NCBI RefSeq assembly: GCF_000376225.1
Contig: NZ_AQXL01000115.1
Coordinates: 1 to 56,790, forward strand
Origin: Effusibacillus pohliae DSM 22757
GTDB lineage: Bacteria > Bacillota > Bacilli > Tumebacillales > Effusibacillaceae
Reading direction: 5' to 3'
Length of the DNA: 56,790 nucleotides
Positions 17,021 to 25,250 of this stretch are shown piece by piece (within the stretch, counting starts at the first letter, position 1; every line of letters starts with the position of its first letter). The position numbers and the translations under genes were made by a program. The notes under the pieces were generated by a model, which was given only the letters and a program-made list of their open reading frames with translations, was not told the origin of the DNA and searched no databases.

Positions 17021-17503
17021 TTACTCCACAAGCGGCCGCGGGGAAATCACCACTCCGTCCTCATCCGCATAGGCATAATGGCCGGGTACCCATTCGACAC
17101 CGCCGAATTTCAGTACCACATCTCTCTTTCCTTTGCCTTCCTTCCTGCTTTTCAGAGGCATGCTGCCAAGCGCCAAAACCCCCAATTGCAGCTTGGCGAG
17201 ATCCGCGACATCCCGGGCACAACCGTTCAGAATCACACCCGACAATCCTCGCTGCTGGGCCAATGCGGCCAATTGGTCCCCAAGCAATGCGCATCTTCTC
17301 GATCCTCCCCCGTCTACCACCAAAACGGAACCGGGCGGAACCGTTTCAATCGCCTGGCGGACCAACACGTTATCATCCAACACTTCCACCGTGGCGATCG
17401 GCCCAGAAAAACGGGCCTTCCCTCCATACGAGACAAAACTGATCTCGCAAATTTGCAGTTCCTGATGATACTGATCACACAAATCGGCTGTTTTGAACCC
17501 CAT
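17021..17503 (-). CDS. RraA-family protein
   Basis: A 160-residue protein of the RraA/HMG-aldolase fold. Members are inhibitors of RNase E or metal-dependent 4-hydroxy-4-methyl-2-oxoglutarate/oxaloacetate lyases. It has the TADLCDQY start, the GSVLVVDGGGSRRCALLGDQLA core, the NGCARDVADL helix with the Arg-Asp pair used in catalysis by aldolase members, and the C-terminal YADEDGVVISP segment. Firmicutes lack a close RNase E, so an enzymatic role is more likely. ATG 17501-17503 follows GGAGGGTG. Confidence 0.9.
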   Translation of the reverse strand: MGFKTADLCDQYHQELQICEISFVSYGGKARFSGPIATVEVLDDNVLVRQAIETVPPGSVLVVDGGGSRRCALLGDQLAALAQQRGLSGVILNGCARDVADLAKLQLGVLALGSMPLKSRKEGKGKRDVVLKFGGVEWVPGHYAYADEDGVVISPRPLVE

Positions 17504-17726
17504 CCCTGCACCCTCCGATCGACCGTTTTTCCAAAATTCGATCCATTTCTATGAAGATACCTAGACTGTAACGTATTCAATCCGTGCTTGGCAAGGAGTT
17601 GCGGCGTTGGAGTCAAGCGGAATTTTCTGTGAAAAATTTGCACAGCGGCCCAAGGCGCCTGCACATCCCTTTTCAAGTCCATATCAATATGATGCAACAG
17701 GGGTCAAGAAAAGAGGAGGGATACAG

Positions 17727-17987
17727 TTGGCTACAAGACGGTCAGGGATTACCACGACGAGAAAAACCGCCTTAACCACGCAACGAAGGATCCGGAACAC
17801 GGCCACAGGCTTGGTTGGCAACATCGTCGTCGTGCGGACTTTGTTTGGTACTTTTATCGGATGCTTACTGAGCGTCGGGGTGACTACGATTCGCCTTCGC
17901 GTCTTCAGCGGCAGCGACCGCAGGTTTATCACGATCCGGATTCCGATCGCCATCATTATCGATATCTTCCGGTTTCCCTGCCCGTAA
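17727..17987 (+). CDS. Doubtful 86-residue basic ORF
   Basis: TTG 17727 sits 7 bases after a strong GAGGAGG, and the frame runs to TAA 17985. The product starts MATRRSGITTTRKTALTTQR and then has hydrophobic stretches. A second frame over the same bases is also open for over 300 bases and encodes a His/Asp/Arg/Tyr-rich polypeptide (YHDPDSDRHHYRYLP). A rho-independent hairpin follows at 18079. I cannot tell which frame, if either, is used. The 200 bases upstream (17504-17700) show nothing recognisable. Confidence 0.3.
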   Translation: MATRRSGITTTRKTALTTQRRIRNTATGLVGNIVVVRTLFGTFIGCLLSVGVTTIRLRVFSGSDRRFITIRIPIAIIIDIFRFPCP

Positions 17988-18078
17988 TTGGCGCTTTGGC
18001 AACGGAAGGTATCGCAGATGGTGACGGCAGTCCACGTGATTCCCGACTGACAGTTTCTCGCCTGTTCTTCCACGACAG

Positions 18079-18110
18079 ACAACCGCAGCATACGGGCTGC
18101 GGTTGTCTTT
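18079..18110. terminator. Hairpin serving both strands
   Basis: ACAACCGCAGC pairs with GCTGCGGTTGT around a 6-base loop, with CTTTATT after it on the plus strand. It sits directly after the L,D-transpeptidase stop codon on the minus strand, where no T tract follows. Confidence 0.7.
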
Positions 18111-18786
18111 ATTCCACCAGGCCGAGCGCCTGGTAATCGTGCTGGCTGACGACCCCGTCAACCGGCAATCCGTGCGCTTTTTCATACCGTTTCATCGCCT
18201 GTTCGGTCGCGTGGCTGAACCGCCCGTTACACGGTCCGTAGTAAAAACCTGCGCTCTGCAGCCGACTCTGCACCAGCAGCACATCCGATCCGACATCGCC
18301 GGCCGCCAGTCGGCGGGGGTCAAGCGACGGTTCGCGCAGCGGGTGGCCGAGAATCGACACGGGGGTCCCTATTTTCACCCATTCATACAGCTCCTCCACG
18401 TCCTTATTGAACATGCGGACGCAACCGTGACTGGCATCGTGCCCGATCGAACCGGGCCGGTTCGTGCCGTGAATACCGTAGGTTCCCCAGGGCACGTTCA
18501 GTCCGAGCCAGCGGGTGCCAAAGCCGGACCCCCAGTTTTTATACTTGTTGATCACTTTCCATTCGCCGACCGGTGTCGGTGTGTCCGGTCGTCCGAGAGC
18601 AATCGGATATTTTTTATAGGGGATCCCGTCCACGAGGACGATCAAGCGGTTCCGCAGCGGATCGATTTGCAATGCGATCTCCCCGGCCGGCGCGGAAGAC
18701 GGAAACGGGACGTCCGCTCGCGCAGGAGAGCCGGACAGGCACCACCACAACAGGCAAATTCCGGTCAGCCACTTGATCGATTGCAT
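18109..18786 (-). CDS. L,D-transpeptidase with C-terminal peptidoglycan-binding domain
   Basis: A 225-residue exported protein: a signal peptide (cleavage near ARADVPF), a YkuD catalytic domain (residues about 35-155) and a PG_binding_1 domain (about 165-225). The active-site motif is HGTNRPGSIGHDASHGCVRM with the catalytic Cys in SHGCVR. It forms 3-3 crosslinks or attaches proteins to peptidoglycan. ATG 18784-18786 follows AGGTGAG. The domain order matches B. subtilis YciB/YkuD-type enzymes. A sporulation role is possible but not shown. Confidence 0.94.
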   Translation of the reverse strand: MQSIKWLTGICLLWWCLSGSPARADVPFPSSAPAGEIALQIDPLRNRLIVLVDGIPYKKYPIALGRPDTPTPVGEWKVINKYKNWGSGFGTRWLGLNVPWGTYGIHGTNRPGSIGHDASHGCVRMFNKDVEELYEWVKIGTPVSILGHPLREPSLDPRRLAAGDVGSDVLLVQSRLQSAGFYYGPCNGRFSHATEQAMKRYEKAHGLPVDGVVSQHDYQALGLVE

Positions 18787-18926
18787 AAACTCACCTGTCG
18801 ACCTGAGATTCTGTTTTGCAGTATCCCCTTCTTTTCTGTTTTTACCCGGCTGACCTTTTTGCCGCCCGCTGGCAAATCGCCGCAGTCTTGCACGAGCAAA
18901 CCGCGGCTTCCGAATCGAAACCGATC

Positions 18927-19364
18927 TTAATTGGATTCGGCAGAGGTTGTTTGATCAACGTCCGTTTGTGCCGATCGCATTTGAAAGGAAGCCCGGCCGA
19001 CGACTTTTTCCGGGGTGATGTCTTTTTGCAGCTCACGGAAATGGTTGCTCACGTGGTTGGTGAGGAATTGGTTGAGCAATTGATTATAGGCAGCGATCTG
19101 TTCGGTGCGCAGGTTGCTGATCTGTTCTTCCAGCCTTTTCAGGAGTTCCGATTGCTCCGCCTGGCCATCTGTTTCGCTTCTGGCGGGAAGCAGCGCGATT
19201 TTCGTTTCCCATTGCAAAATCTGCTGGCGAAGATCCTGCCATTCTTTCCGCAACTCTTCGAATTGCTCCTGCAAATTCGATCCTTCTGGATAGTGCGGCG
19301 CGGCATCGCTCCGGTACACCGGCACCGCTGTGTAGTAAGGCCACTGTCCCCAGGAATAGTACAT
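18927..19364 (-). CDS. Coiled-coil protein with a Tyr/Trp-rich N-terminus
   Basis: A 145-residue protein. Residues 1-25 are aromatic and Pro-rich (MYYSWGQWPYYTAVPVYRSD). Residues 30-100 form a long heptad-like helix (LQEQFEELRKEWQDLRQQIL and ISNLRTEQIAAYNQLLNQFL). There is no signal peptide. GGGAGG lies before ATG 19364. Two other genes here (21818 and 26839) have a similar aromatic start, which suggests spore-coat or surface proteins, but this is inference. No family recognised. Confidence 0.75.
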   Translation of the reverse strand: MYYSWGQWPYYTAVPVYRSDAAPHYPEGSNLQEQFEELRKEWQDLRQQILQWETKIALLPARSETDGQAEQSELLKRLEEQISNLRTEQIAAYNQLLNQFLTNHVSNHFRELQKDITPEKVVGRASFQMRSAQTDVDQTTSAESN

Positions 19365-19457
19365 TTCAACACTCCTCCCAAATAAGTGAATTCACTGAAT
19401 ACTGTATTGGGTCGGAGATGTCCTAGTTCATTGTCCCGGGAGAAATGGACATTCGCC

Positions 19458-19634
19458 TTATTTTGCGAGATAGGCGGCGGCAATCGGCAAACCGAATGTC
19501 ACCAGCGCGGCCAGGATCTGCAGCCAGATGCCGCGCCGTACCTGCCGAACCTGAAACGCCACCCCTTTGCGCAGCAACCAGTCCCCGACGATCACGCAAA
19601 CAACCGCCAGTAACGTGAGCAGGATCAGCCTCAT
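19458..19634 (-). CDS. 58-residue membrane protein
   Basis: ATG 19632-19634 with AAGGAG 10 bases upstream opens a 58-codon frame to TAA 19458. It has two hydrophobic helices (about residues 1-20 and 38-56) separated by a basic loop RQVRRG. It lies 14 bases downstream of the lipid kinase gene on the same strand, so the two are probably co-transcribed. No family recognised. Confidence 0.72.
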   Translation of the reverse strand: MRLILLTLLAVVCVIVGDWLLRKGVAFQVRQVRRGIWLQILAALVTFGLPIAAAYLAK

Positions 19635-19648
19635 TTTGTCTTCGCTCC

Positions 19649-20521
19649 TTACTGCAGAACGCGTAATGCATGCGGATGAATCGTAATATCACCCGGCGTT
19701 TTTCCAAAAATCTCCCCGTCCCCGTGCATCGGCACAGGCCGGTCGGTGCGGACGCGGACCGATTTGCCTTGCAGACAAACGATGTTCGGGTGCAATACAT
19801 GCCTGCCGGAAAACACGGACGGAAGCAGTTTCAACAGCTCGAACTGCGTCAGGTTATGGACGACGCAGATATCGAGCAGCCCATCATCATGTTGCGCATC
19901 CGGGCAGATTTTCATGCCTCCCGCGTAAAATTTGGAATTGCCGATCGCCGCCAGCCAACATTTCGGGAACAAAAGCTCGCGGTCATCGATTTGCAAACGC
20001 AGGGTGAACGGGGGAAATTGGAACAGGAGTTTGAGCACGCCCAGGACATAGGCAAACGACCCGGCATGCTTTTTCCAGGGGGCGCGATCGATATCCTCCG
20101 CCACCGCCCCGTCAAAACCGATGCCGATCGCTCCGGCGATGTAGGTTCCGTTCAACTGCAGCAGATCGGCCGGCCGTTCGTTGGCGACCGCCAGGCGCTG
20201 CACCGCCAGATACGGGTTGTTCGGAATCTGCAGCATGCGGGCGAAATCGTTACCGGTACCTGATGGCAGCACACCAAACGCCGCCGGCTGACCAGCCAGC
20301 CCGTTCACCACCTCGTTTACCGTTCCGTCACCGCCGACCGCAATCACGCGCGCATACTGGGCCGCCGCCTGCCTGGCGACCTCCGTCGCCTCTTTCGGTC
20401 GCGAAGTCAGGTGCACGTCGTACCGGATGCCGAAACGCTCGAGCTGGCGCTGCAACTCGGGCCAGCGTCTTTTCGTTTTTCCCTTGCCTGCCTGCTGATT
20501 GACGATCAACAACGTTTTCAT
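19649..20521 (-). CDS. Diacylglycerol kinase-family lipid kinase (DagK/YegS fold)
   Basis: A 290-residue protein with the DAGK catalytic domain: GGDGTVNEV (nucleotide loop), LPSGTGNDFAR and the C-terminal MHGDGE segment. In Firmicutes such proteins either recycle diacylglycerol (DgkB) or have unknown lipid substrates (YtlR, BmrU). I cannot choose between them. It lacks a transmembrane segment, unlike E. coli DgkA. ATG 20519-20521 has GGAGGAA upstream. A 58-residue membrane gene follows. Confidence 0.92.
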   Translation of the reverse strand: MKTLLIVNQQAGKGKTKRRWPELQRQLERFGIRYDVHLTSRPKEATEVARQAAAQYARVIAVGGDGTVNEVVNGLAGQPAAFGVLPSGTGNDFARMLQIPNNPYLAVQRLAVANERPADLLQLNGTYIAGAIGIGFDGAVAEDIDRAPWKKHAGSFAYVLGVLKLLFQFPPFTLRLQIDDRELLFPKCWLAAIGNSKFYAGGMKICPDAQHDDGLLDICVVHNLTQFELLKLLPSVFSGRHVLHPNIVCLQGKSVRVRTDRPVPMHGDGEIFGKTPGDITIHPHALRVLQ

Positions 20522-20693
20522 TGCCTGTTCCTCCGGAGAATGTGATAGCAGTTATTGCCGTGAAACCGGCTTTTCATACACCCGCCCGCCCACCGTCGCC
20601 AGCAAAAATTGCCCGTCCCGTATTTTTTCGGCGAAAATCGGGTAATACTGCTATTTGACAATACATTCATCTGGAACCAGCAGGAGGTACCTA

Positions 20694-21782
20694 ATGGCGA
20701 TCTACACTTTTGCCGGTGAGATTCAGAACGATTTTCAACGATGGTTTGCTGACGGCCTCAACCGGAAACTGGCGGAGAACGGCTACCGGTCGGCTGAACA
20801 TCGCGACGACTCCGTCCGCCTGGTCCTGAACTTTGCGGATGCAAAGGCGCTCCGTCCGTATCGCCGGAAGGCACAGGCGACCTACGTGGTCACCATCGTC
20901 GAGACGGACGCGATGCCGGATAGTATTTTGCGGGCCGGCTACCCGATTTTGATCCGATCGTTGTCCAATCTATTAATTTATATCGTCCGCACGCCGGAAA
21001 TGTTTTATACATATTTTGTCACGCTGGAACAGGGGTACTACCGAGTGCCGTTTGAAGAAGGACGGGAAGAAGAATTTTTCGGAAAAATTTTCGAGCGGCT
21101 GGAGCCTCTCGCTTCGTCCAACCTGATCATCAACAACCAGTTTGATCCCGATCTGCCGGAGGATCTGTGGGAAGGCGACGAGGTAACCGAACAGCTGCGA
21201 CGGGCCGGGCAAAAAATCGAAGCGATGAACCTGTGGCCCGCTCCGTTTCCGATCCAGGAGATCCTGCCGCCGGAAGATTTTCGCCATGTGAAGCGGCTCT
21301 ACGGAATCGGCGGCCTCAGCTACGGAAACCTGAGCGCCCGGAAGGATCAAAGCCGTTTCTGGATGAGCGGTAGCGGCGTCAACAAAGGGGATCTCCGGAC
21401 AATCGGCCAGGACATGCTCTTGATCAAAGGCTTTGATGAACAGCGGAACACCATGCTGTTGAGCGTTCCGCCGGTGGTGCAGCCGCGTCGCGTATCGGTC
21501 GACGCAATCGAGCACTGGATGATCTACACGGAACATCCGCAGGTCGGTGCGATCGTCCATATTCACGCTTGGATGGAAGGGATCCCGTCGACGCAGATCA
21601 ACTATCCCTGCGGTACGGTGGAGCTGGCGAAAGCGGTGGCCGAGCTTGTCCGGCAGGCGGACAACCCGGCGCGGGCGATCATCGGCTTGAAAAATCACGG
21701 TTTGACGATCACCGGCGCTGACCTAGATGACATTTTCGAACGGATCGACGGGCGCATCATTCCGCAGGTACCTATGACATGA
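20694..21782 (+). CDS. Class II aldolase/adducin-domain protein with an extra N-terminal domain
   Basis: A 362-residue protein. Residues about 175-360 form a class II aldolase/adducin head domain with YGNLSAR, the metal-binding HIHAW and the C-terminal LKNHGLTITGADLDD. Such enzymes act on sugar phosphates such as fuculose-1-P or ribulose-5-P. Residues 1-170 (MAIYTFAGEIQNDFQRWFAD, then VRTPEMFYTYFVTLEQGYYR) form a separate mixed domain I do not recognise. ATG 20694 follows AGGAGG; an upstream start at 20655 is unsupported. It is single, with a terminator after it. Confidence 0.82.
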   Translation: MAIYTFAGEIQNDFQRWFADGLNRKLAENGYRSAEHRDDSVRLVLNFADAKALRPYRRKAQATYVVTIVETDAMPDSILRAGYPILIRSLSNLLIYIVRTPEMFYTYFVTLEQGYYRVPFEEGREEEFFGKIFERLEPLASSNLIINNQFDPDLPEDLWEGDEVTEQLRRAGQKIEAMNLWPAPFPIQEILPPEDFRHVKRLYGIGGLSYGNLSARKDQSRFWMSGSGVNKGDLRTIGQDMLLIKGFDEQRNTMLLSVPPVVQPRRVSVDAIEHWMIYTEHPQVGAIVHIHAWMEGIPSTQINYPCGTVELAKAVAELVRQADNPARAIIGLKNHGLTITGADLDDIFERIDGRIIPQVPMT

Positions 21783-21816
21783 CAAGAAACCCGGTGCCCT
21801 CACCGGGTTTTCTTGT
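21782..21816. terminator. Bidirectional terminator after the aldolase-domain gene
   Basis: ACAAGAAACCCGGTG pairs with its complement around a 4-base loop, with TTTTCTTGT within the descending arm. It separates two convergent genes. Confidence 0.85.
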
Positions 21817-21817
21817 C

Positions 21818-22087
21818 TCAAGATTCTTTCGGCACGTCCCCTTCCGTTTCTAGTACGGCTTCGACTTCCTCTCCCCGGCCGGGATAGGGGTACTGCGGAC
21901 TGACCAGGCGGGCATGAATCGCTCTCAGCAGCCGTTGATTCTCCCGCACCACCCGCAAAATTTCGTTGGTCACCGTGAAGTGTTGCGCCATCATCCGATA
22001 CATCCGGTCCAGCTCCGGCCCCGGCACCCCCGGCATGATCTGGCGGGCATCCCCGAACCGATAGTAGTCGTACGGATCCCAATACAT
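21818..22087 (-). CDS. 89-residue protein with aromatic N-terminus, unknown function
   Basis: ATG 22085-22087 follows GGGAGGAG; the longer frame upstream is unsupported. It starts MYWDPYDYYRFGDARQ, then has an amphipathic helix (EILRVVRENQRLLRAIHARL) and an acidic tail. No signal or membrane segment. The aromatic start resembles the products at 18927 and 26839, and a spore-layer role is possible. The 240 bases upstream (22088-22328) hold no recognisable gene. Confidence 0.7.
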   Translation of the reverse strand: MYWDPYDYYRFGDARQIMPGVPGPELDRMYRMMAQHFTVTNEILRVVRENQRLLRAIHARLVSPQYPYPGRGEEVEAVLETEGDVPKES

Positions 22088-22328
22088 TTTTTCTCCTCCC
22101 TGGCAGCAGGATGATCCGCTCCGCATCCCCTGCTTTTTTTGCTCCCCAAAGGACGACCCGGCAAAGCACTCTGCCCGCTCCGGCTTCACTCTCCACCCCG
22201 TATCGTGGTGCGGCTTGCAGGTGCATCAGCGGGCGCCGCTTCGCTGGGGATTGACACTGTACTGTACGAAACAAGAGCCTATCCCGTGAGCCTATTTTCC
22301 AACAAAATGCAGAACTGCCGCATGGCAT

Positions 22329-23159
22329 CTAGTCGCCCGGCTCGGACAACGGCTTTGTTTCCGCCAGGATCAGTTGGTTCCATCCGGGGACCGACAACCG
22401 GTAATACATCTCGACAAGCGACGGAAACGCGCTGGCCAGCCTGGCTGCCGCAGCAATCCTGCCCGGCACAATGACGTCCCGCTTGCGTTTGAAAGCCGCT
22501 TGCAGCACCGCTTTGGCCGCGGTCTCCGGTGTTAATACGGGGATTCCCGGCGGCAGCCGATACAAATTTTGATGCAGGTCGTTTTCGATCAAAGGCGTCT
22601 CGGTCGGGCCGGGTGACACAATCCCCACGTGGATGCCTTCCGGCCGAAGTTCCTGCCGCAGCGACAGGAGAAACCCGCGCAGCGCATGTTTGGTCGCCGC
22701 ATACGCAGTAAAAAACGGCGGGGTGCACTGGGTCGACAAGGAGGAAAGATAGATCATCGATTTGCGGTTGCCTTTGCGGATCAACGGCAGAAACGATTGC
22801 GTCACATGCACCGCGCCCCAGTAATTGATGTCCATCGATTGCCGCGCCTTTTGCACGTCCATCGTTTCCACCGGTGACAAATAAAAAACGGCCGCTCCGT
22901 ATATCAGAACATCGAGCCGTCCGAACTTGCCTGCAATCTGCTCTGCCGCTTGCCGGACCTGCTCGGGCGCTCCCACGTCTGTCGGAAGGATTGTCACCTG
23001 GCCCGCTTGCTGTTCGCCGTCGTGCCTTTCCAGTTCCCGGGCTGCCGCCTGCAGCCGCTCTTTCCCCCTGGCCAGCAGGATCACCCTCGCACCGCGGGAA
23101 GCGAACAATTTGGCCGTTTCTTTCCCGATCCCGCTGGACCCTCCCACAATCGCCACCAC
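22329..23159 (-). CDS. Short-chain dehydrogenase/reductase
   Basis: A 276-residue classical SDR. The cofactor loop is GGSSGIGKE, the NxxG-equivalent region reads YGAAVF, and catalytic residues are Ser (YLSSLSTQ) with Tyr and Lys in YAATK. After PGPTETPL comes a longer C-terminal part (RKRDVIVPGRIAAAARLASA) typical of SDRs near lipid or ketone metabolism. The substrate is unknown. GTG 23157-23159 has AGGAG 7 bases upstream and starts directly at the Rossmann strand. Confidence 0.92.
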   Translation of the reverse strand: MVAIVGGSSGIGKETAKLFASRGARVILLARGKERLQAAARELERHDGEQQAGQVTILPTDVGAPEQVRQAAEQIAGKFGRLDVLIYGAAVFYLSPVETMDVQKARQSMDINYWGAVHVTQSFLPLIRKGNRKSMIYLSSLSTQCTPPFFTAYAATKHALRGFLLSLRQELRPEGIHVGIVSPGPTETPLIENDLHQNLYRLPPGIPVLTPETAAKAVLQAAFKRKRDVIVPGRIAAAARLASAFPSLVEMYYRLSVPGWNQLILAETKPLSEPGD

Positions 23160-23283
23160 ATCATCGCTCCTATTATGCACAGATGGTTCACTCTCCTGAA
23201 TCGAAACTTGACACTCTAGTCTTCAATATGGCCCGAAGTACAGCAGTTTAACACCGCTGGCCCGCCGCCCGTCGGTTGGCATA

Positions 23284-23319
23284 GAAAAAGCCACAGTCTC
23301 AGGTCCCTTGACTGTGGCT
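23284..23319 (-). terminator. Terminator of the spoVA-type operon
   Basis: AGCCACAGTC pairs with GACTGTGGCT, followed on the minus strand by TTTTTC, six bases past the spoVAEb stop codon. Confidence 0.9.
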
Positions 23320-23325
23320 GCAAGC

Positions 23326-23676
23326 CTATCCTCTCGGCCGAAACACCAGCGCGCCCAAAAAACCGAAAATGATCGCCGCCGAAATCCCAGCGCTGGTCAC
23401 CTCAAAAATTCCCGTCAGCACTCCAATCAGGCCGTCTCGTTGCGCCTCCGCCATCGCACCATGCACCAGCGCATTGCCGAAGCTGGTAATCGGTACCGAC
23501 GCCCCGGCGCCGGCAAATTTGATCAGCGGTTCGTACAGCCCGAGACCGTCCAGCACCGCTCCCGCCACCACCAGCGCCGACATCGTATGAGCGGGGGTAA
23601 GTTTCACCACGTCCATCAGGAACTGGCCGATCAGACAGATCAAACCGCCTACCAAAAAAGCCCACAGGTAGATCAT
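23326..23676 (-). CDS. spoVAE: Stage V sporulation protein AEb
   Basis: A 116-residue membrane protein with three or four helices, of the SpoVAC/SpoVAE family. Family segments are VGGLICLIGQFLMD and GAGASVPITSFGNALVHGAM. SpoVA proteins sit in the spore inner membrane and move calcium-dipicolinate during sporulation and germination. It is the last gene of the five-gene unit here, 15 bases after spoVAD. ATG 23674-23676 follows GGGAGGG. Confidence 0.94.
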   Translation of the reverse strand: MIYLWAFLVGGLICLIGQFLMDVVKLTPAHTMSALVVAGAVLDGLGLYEPLIKFAGAGASVPITSFGNALVHGAMAEAQRDGLIGVLTGIFEVTSAGISAAIIFGFLGALVFRPRG

Positions 23677-23691
23677 CGCCGCTCCCTCCCT

Positions 23692-24747
23692 TCAGTCTGA
23701 TTCAATCGACACCGCATGGGCGATGCAAGGAATCGTCTCCCCCTGCTGGTACGTCAGCGGAGACAGCAGCGCGCCCGTCGCCACCACCAAAAGCCGCTTC
23801 AACTCCCCTTGCCGCATGCGGCGAAACAGGTGGCCGTATGTGACGGCGGCCGAACATCCGCATCCGCTCCCGCCTGACCAGACGTTCGGGTTCTCCCCGT
23901 AGATCATGATACCGCAATCCTGGTACCGGTCCAGCGGAATCCCGGTCTCGTGCTTGCGCAGCAGATCCGACAGGATGGAATGGCCTACCCGCCCGAGATC
24001 GCCTGTGACGATCAGGTCGTAGTAGTCGGGGGGCAACCGGCGGTCGCGAAAATGGGATTCGATCGTGTTGAACGCTGCAGGAGCCATCGCGGCCCCCATG
24101 TTGAACGGGTCGTTCAGCCCCATGTCGACGACCCGGCCGATGGTTGCCGAAGTAACGCGCAATCGGAGTCGATCTTCCCGATCATCCCCCTTTCCTGCCG
24201 GTTCGTCATCCCGCTCTTGGTCTTCCCGCCCGACAACGGCCGCGCCGGCGGCCGTTACCGTCCACTGGGCGGTCGGCGGTTTTTGCGATCCATACTCGGT
24301 AGGATAGCGGTATTGCTTCTCCGCCGACGCGTTGTGGCTGCAGGTGGCGGCCAGCACATAGTCGGCCGCTTGGCTGTCGATGATCAACGAGGCGACGGCC
24401 AGGGTTTCCATCGCGGTTGAACAGGCGCCGAACATGCCGATGAACGGGATGGTCAGCGTCCGGGCGCCGAAACTGGAAGAGACGATCTGGTTCATCAAAT
24501 CGCCCGCCAACAGAAAATTGATCTTCTCTTTGGTCAGACCCGCTTTTTCGATCGCTTTGTCGCACGCCTCTTCCAGCAGGGTACGCTCTGCCTTTTCCCA
24601 ACTGTCCTGCCCGATCGTCAGATCGCTGTGCAGCGTGTCGAAATCGTCAGCGAGCGGCCCCTGCGCCTCAAACGGCCCGCCGATCGCGGCCGATGATTGG
24701 ATCACCGGTTTGTTGGCGAACACCCAGGTTTGATGACCTTGCAGCAT
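23692..24747 (-). CDS. spoVAD: Stage V sporulation protein AD
   Basis: A 351-residue thiolase-fold protein; in B. subtilis SpoVAD binds dipicolinic acid on the outer face of the inner spore membrane. It has the family start WVFANKPVIQSSAAIGGPFE, FGACSTAMETLAVAS with the Cys, and DLGRVGHSILSDLL. One feature stands out: after AAGAAVVG comes a highly charged insert (REDQERDDEPAGKGDDREDR, about residues 172-192) longer than in typical SpoVAD. It starts three bases after the spoVAC stop, so coupling is likely. Confidence 0.96.
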   Translation of the reverse strand: MLQGHQTWVFANKPVIQSSAAIGGPFEAQGPLADDFDTLHSDLTIGQDSWEKAERTLLEEACDKAIEKAGLTKEKINFLLAGDLMNQIVSSSFGARTLTIPFIGMFGACSTAMETLAVASLIIDSQAADYVLAATCSHNASAEKQYRYPTEYGSQKPPTAQWTVTAAGAAVVGREDQERDDEPAGKGDDREDRLRLRVTSATIGRVVDMGLNDPFNMGAAMAPAAFNTIESHFRDRRLPPDYYDLIVTGDLGRVGHSILSDLLRKHETGIPLDRYQDCGIMIYGENPNVWSGGSGCGCSAAVTYGHLFRRMRQGELKRLLVVATGALLSPLTYQQGETIPCIAHAVSIESD

Positions 24748-24750
24748 GTT

Positions 24751-25224
24751 TTATCCCCCCATCCGAACCAGTGTTTTGATCAGGCCGATCACAAATGCAG
24801 CGACAACGCCAAAGACGATCACCGGCCCGGCCAGTTTAAACATGTTGCCGCCGACGCCCAGCACCAGCCCTTCACTGCGATGTTCGATCGCCGTCGAAAC
24901 GATCGAGTTGGCAAAGCCGGTGACCGGAACGGCAGTGCCGGCGCCCGCCCATTGGGCGATCCGGTCGTATACGCCGAATCCGGTCAAGAGCACCGACAGC
25001 AAAATCAGTACGGCAACGGTCGGATTGCTGGCCGTTTTTTGCGTAAACCCAAGGTAGCGGATAAACAGATCCTGGATGGCTTGTCCGATCAAACAGATGA
25101 AACCGCCGACCAGAAACGCGCGGATGAAATTCCGCACCAGCGGCCGGGGCGGTTCGAGGCTTTTCGCCCGATCCTGGTAGTGTTGTTGGGTCAACGTCAA
25201 CTTTTTCTTTTTTTGGTTGGCCAT
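24751..25224 (-). CDS. spoVAC: Stage V sporulation protein AC
   Basis: A 157-residue membrane protein; in B. subtilis SpoVAC acts as a mechanosensitive channel in DPA release. Four predicted helices, with FLVGGFICLIGQAIQDLF and GAGTAVPVTGFANSIVSTAI shared with its paralogue SpoVAE. The N-terminal 30 residues are basic (MANQKKKKLTLTQQHYQDRA). ATG 25222-25224 follows GAAGGTGA. It lies between the 2Duf gene and spoVAD. Confidence 0.96.
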   Translation of the reverse strand: MANQKKKKLTLTQQHYQDRAKSLEPPRPLVRNFIRAFLVGGFICLIGQAIQDLFIRYLGFTQKTASNPTVAVLILLSVLLTGFGVYDRIAQWAGAGTAVPVTGFANSIVSTAIEHRSEGLVLGVGGNMFKLAGPVIVFGVVAAFVIGLIKTLVRMGG

Positions 25225-25250
25225 TCCGATTCACCTTCGTTTTGCGTCTT

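Noticed and set aside
22095-22140. Plus-strand hairpin AGCAGG/CCTGCT with a T run
   Set aside because: It looks like a terminator but no plus-strand transcript would reach it, since a strong bidirectional terminator lies at 21782-21816.
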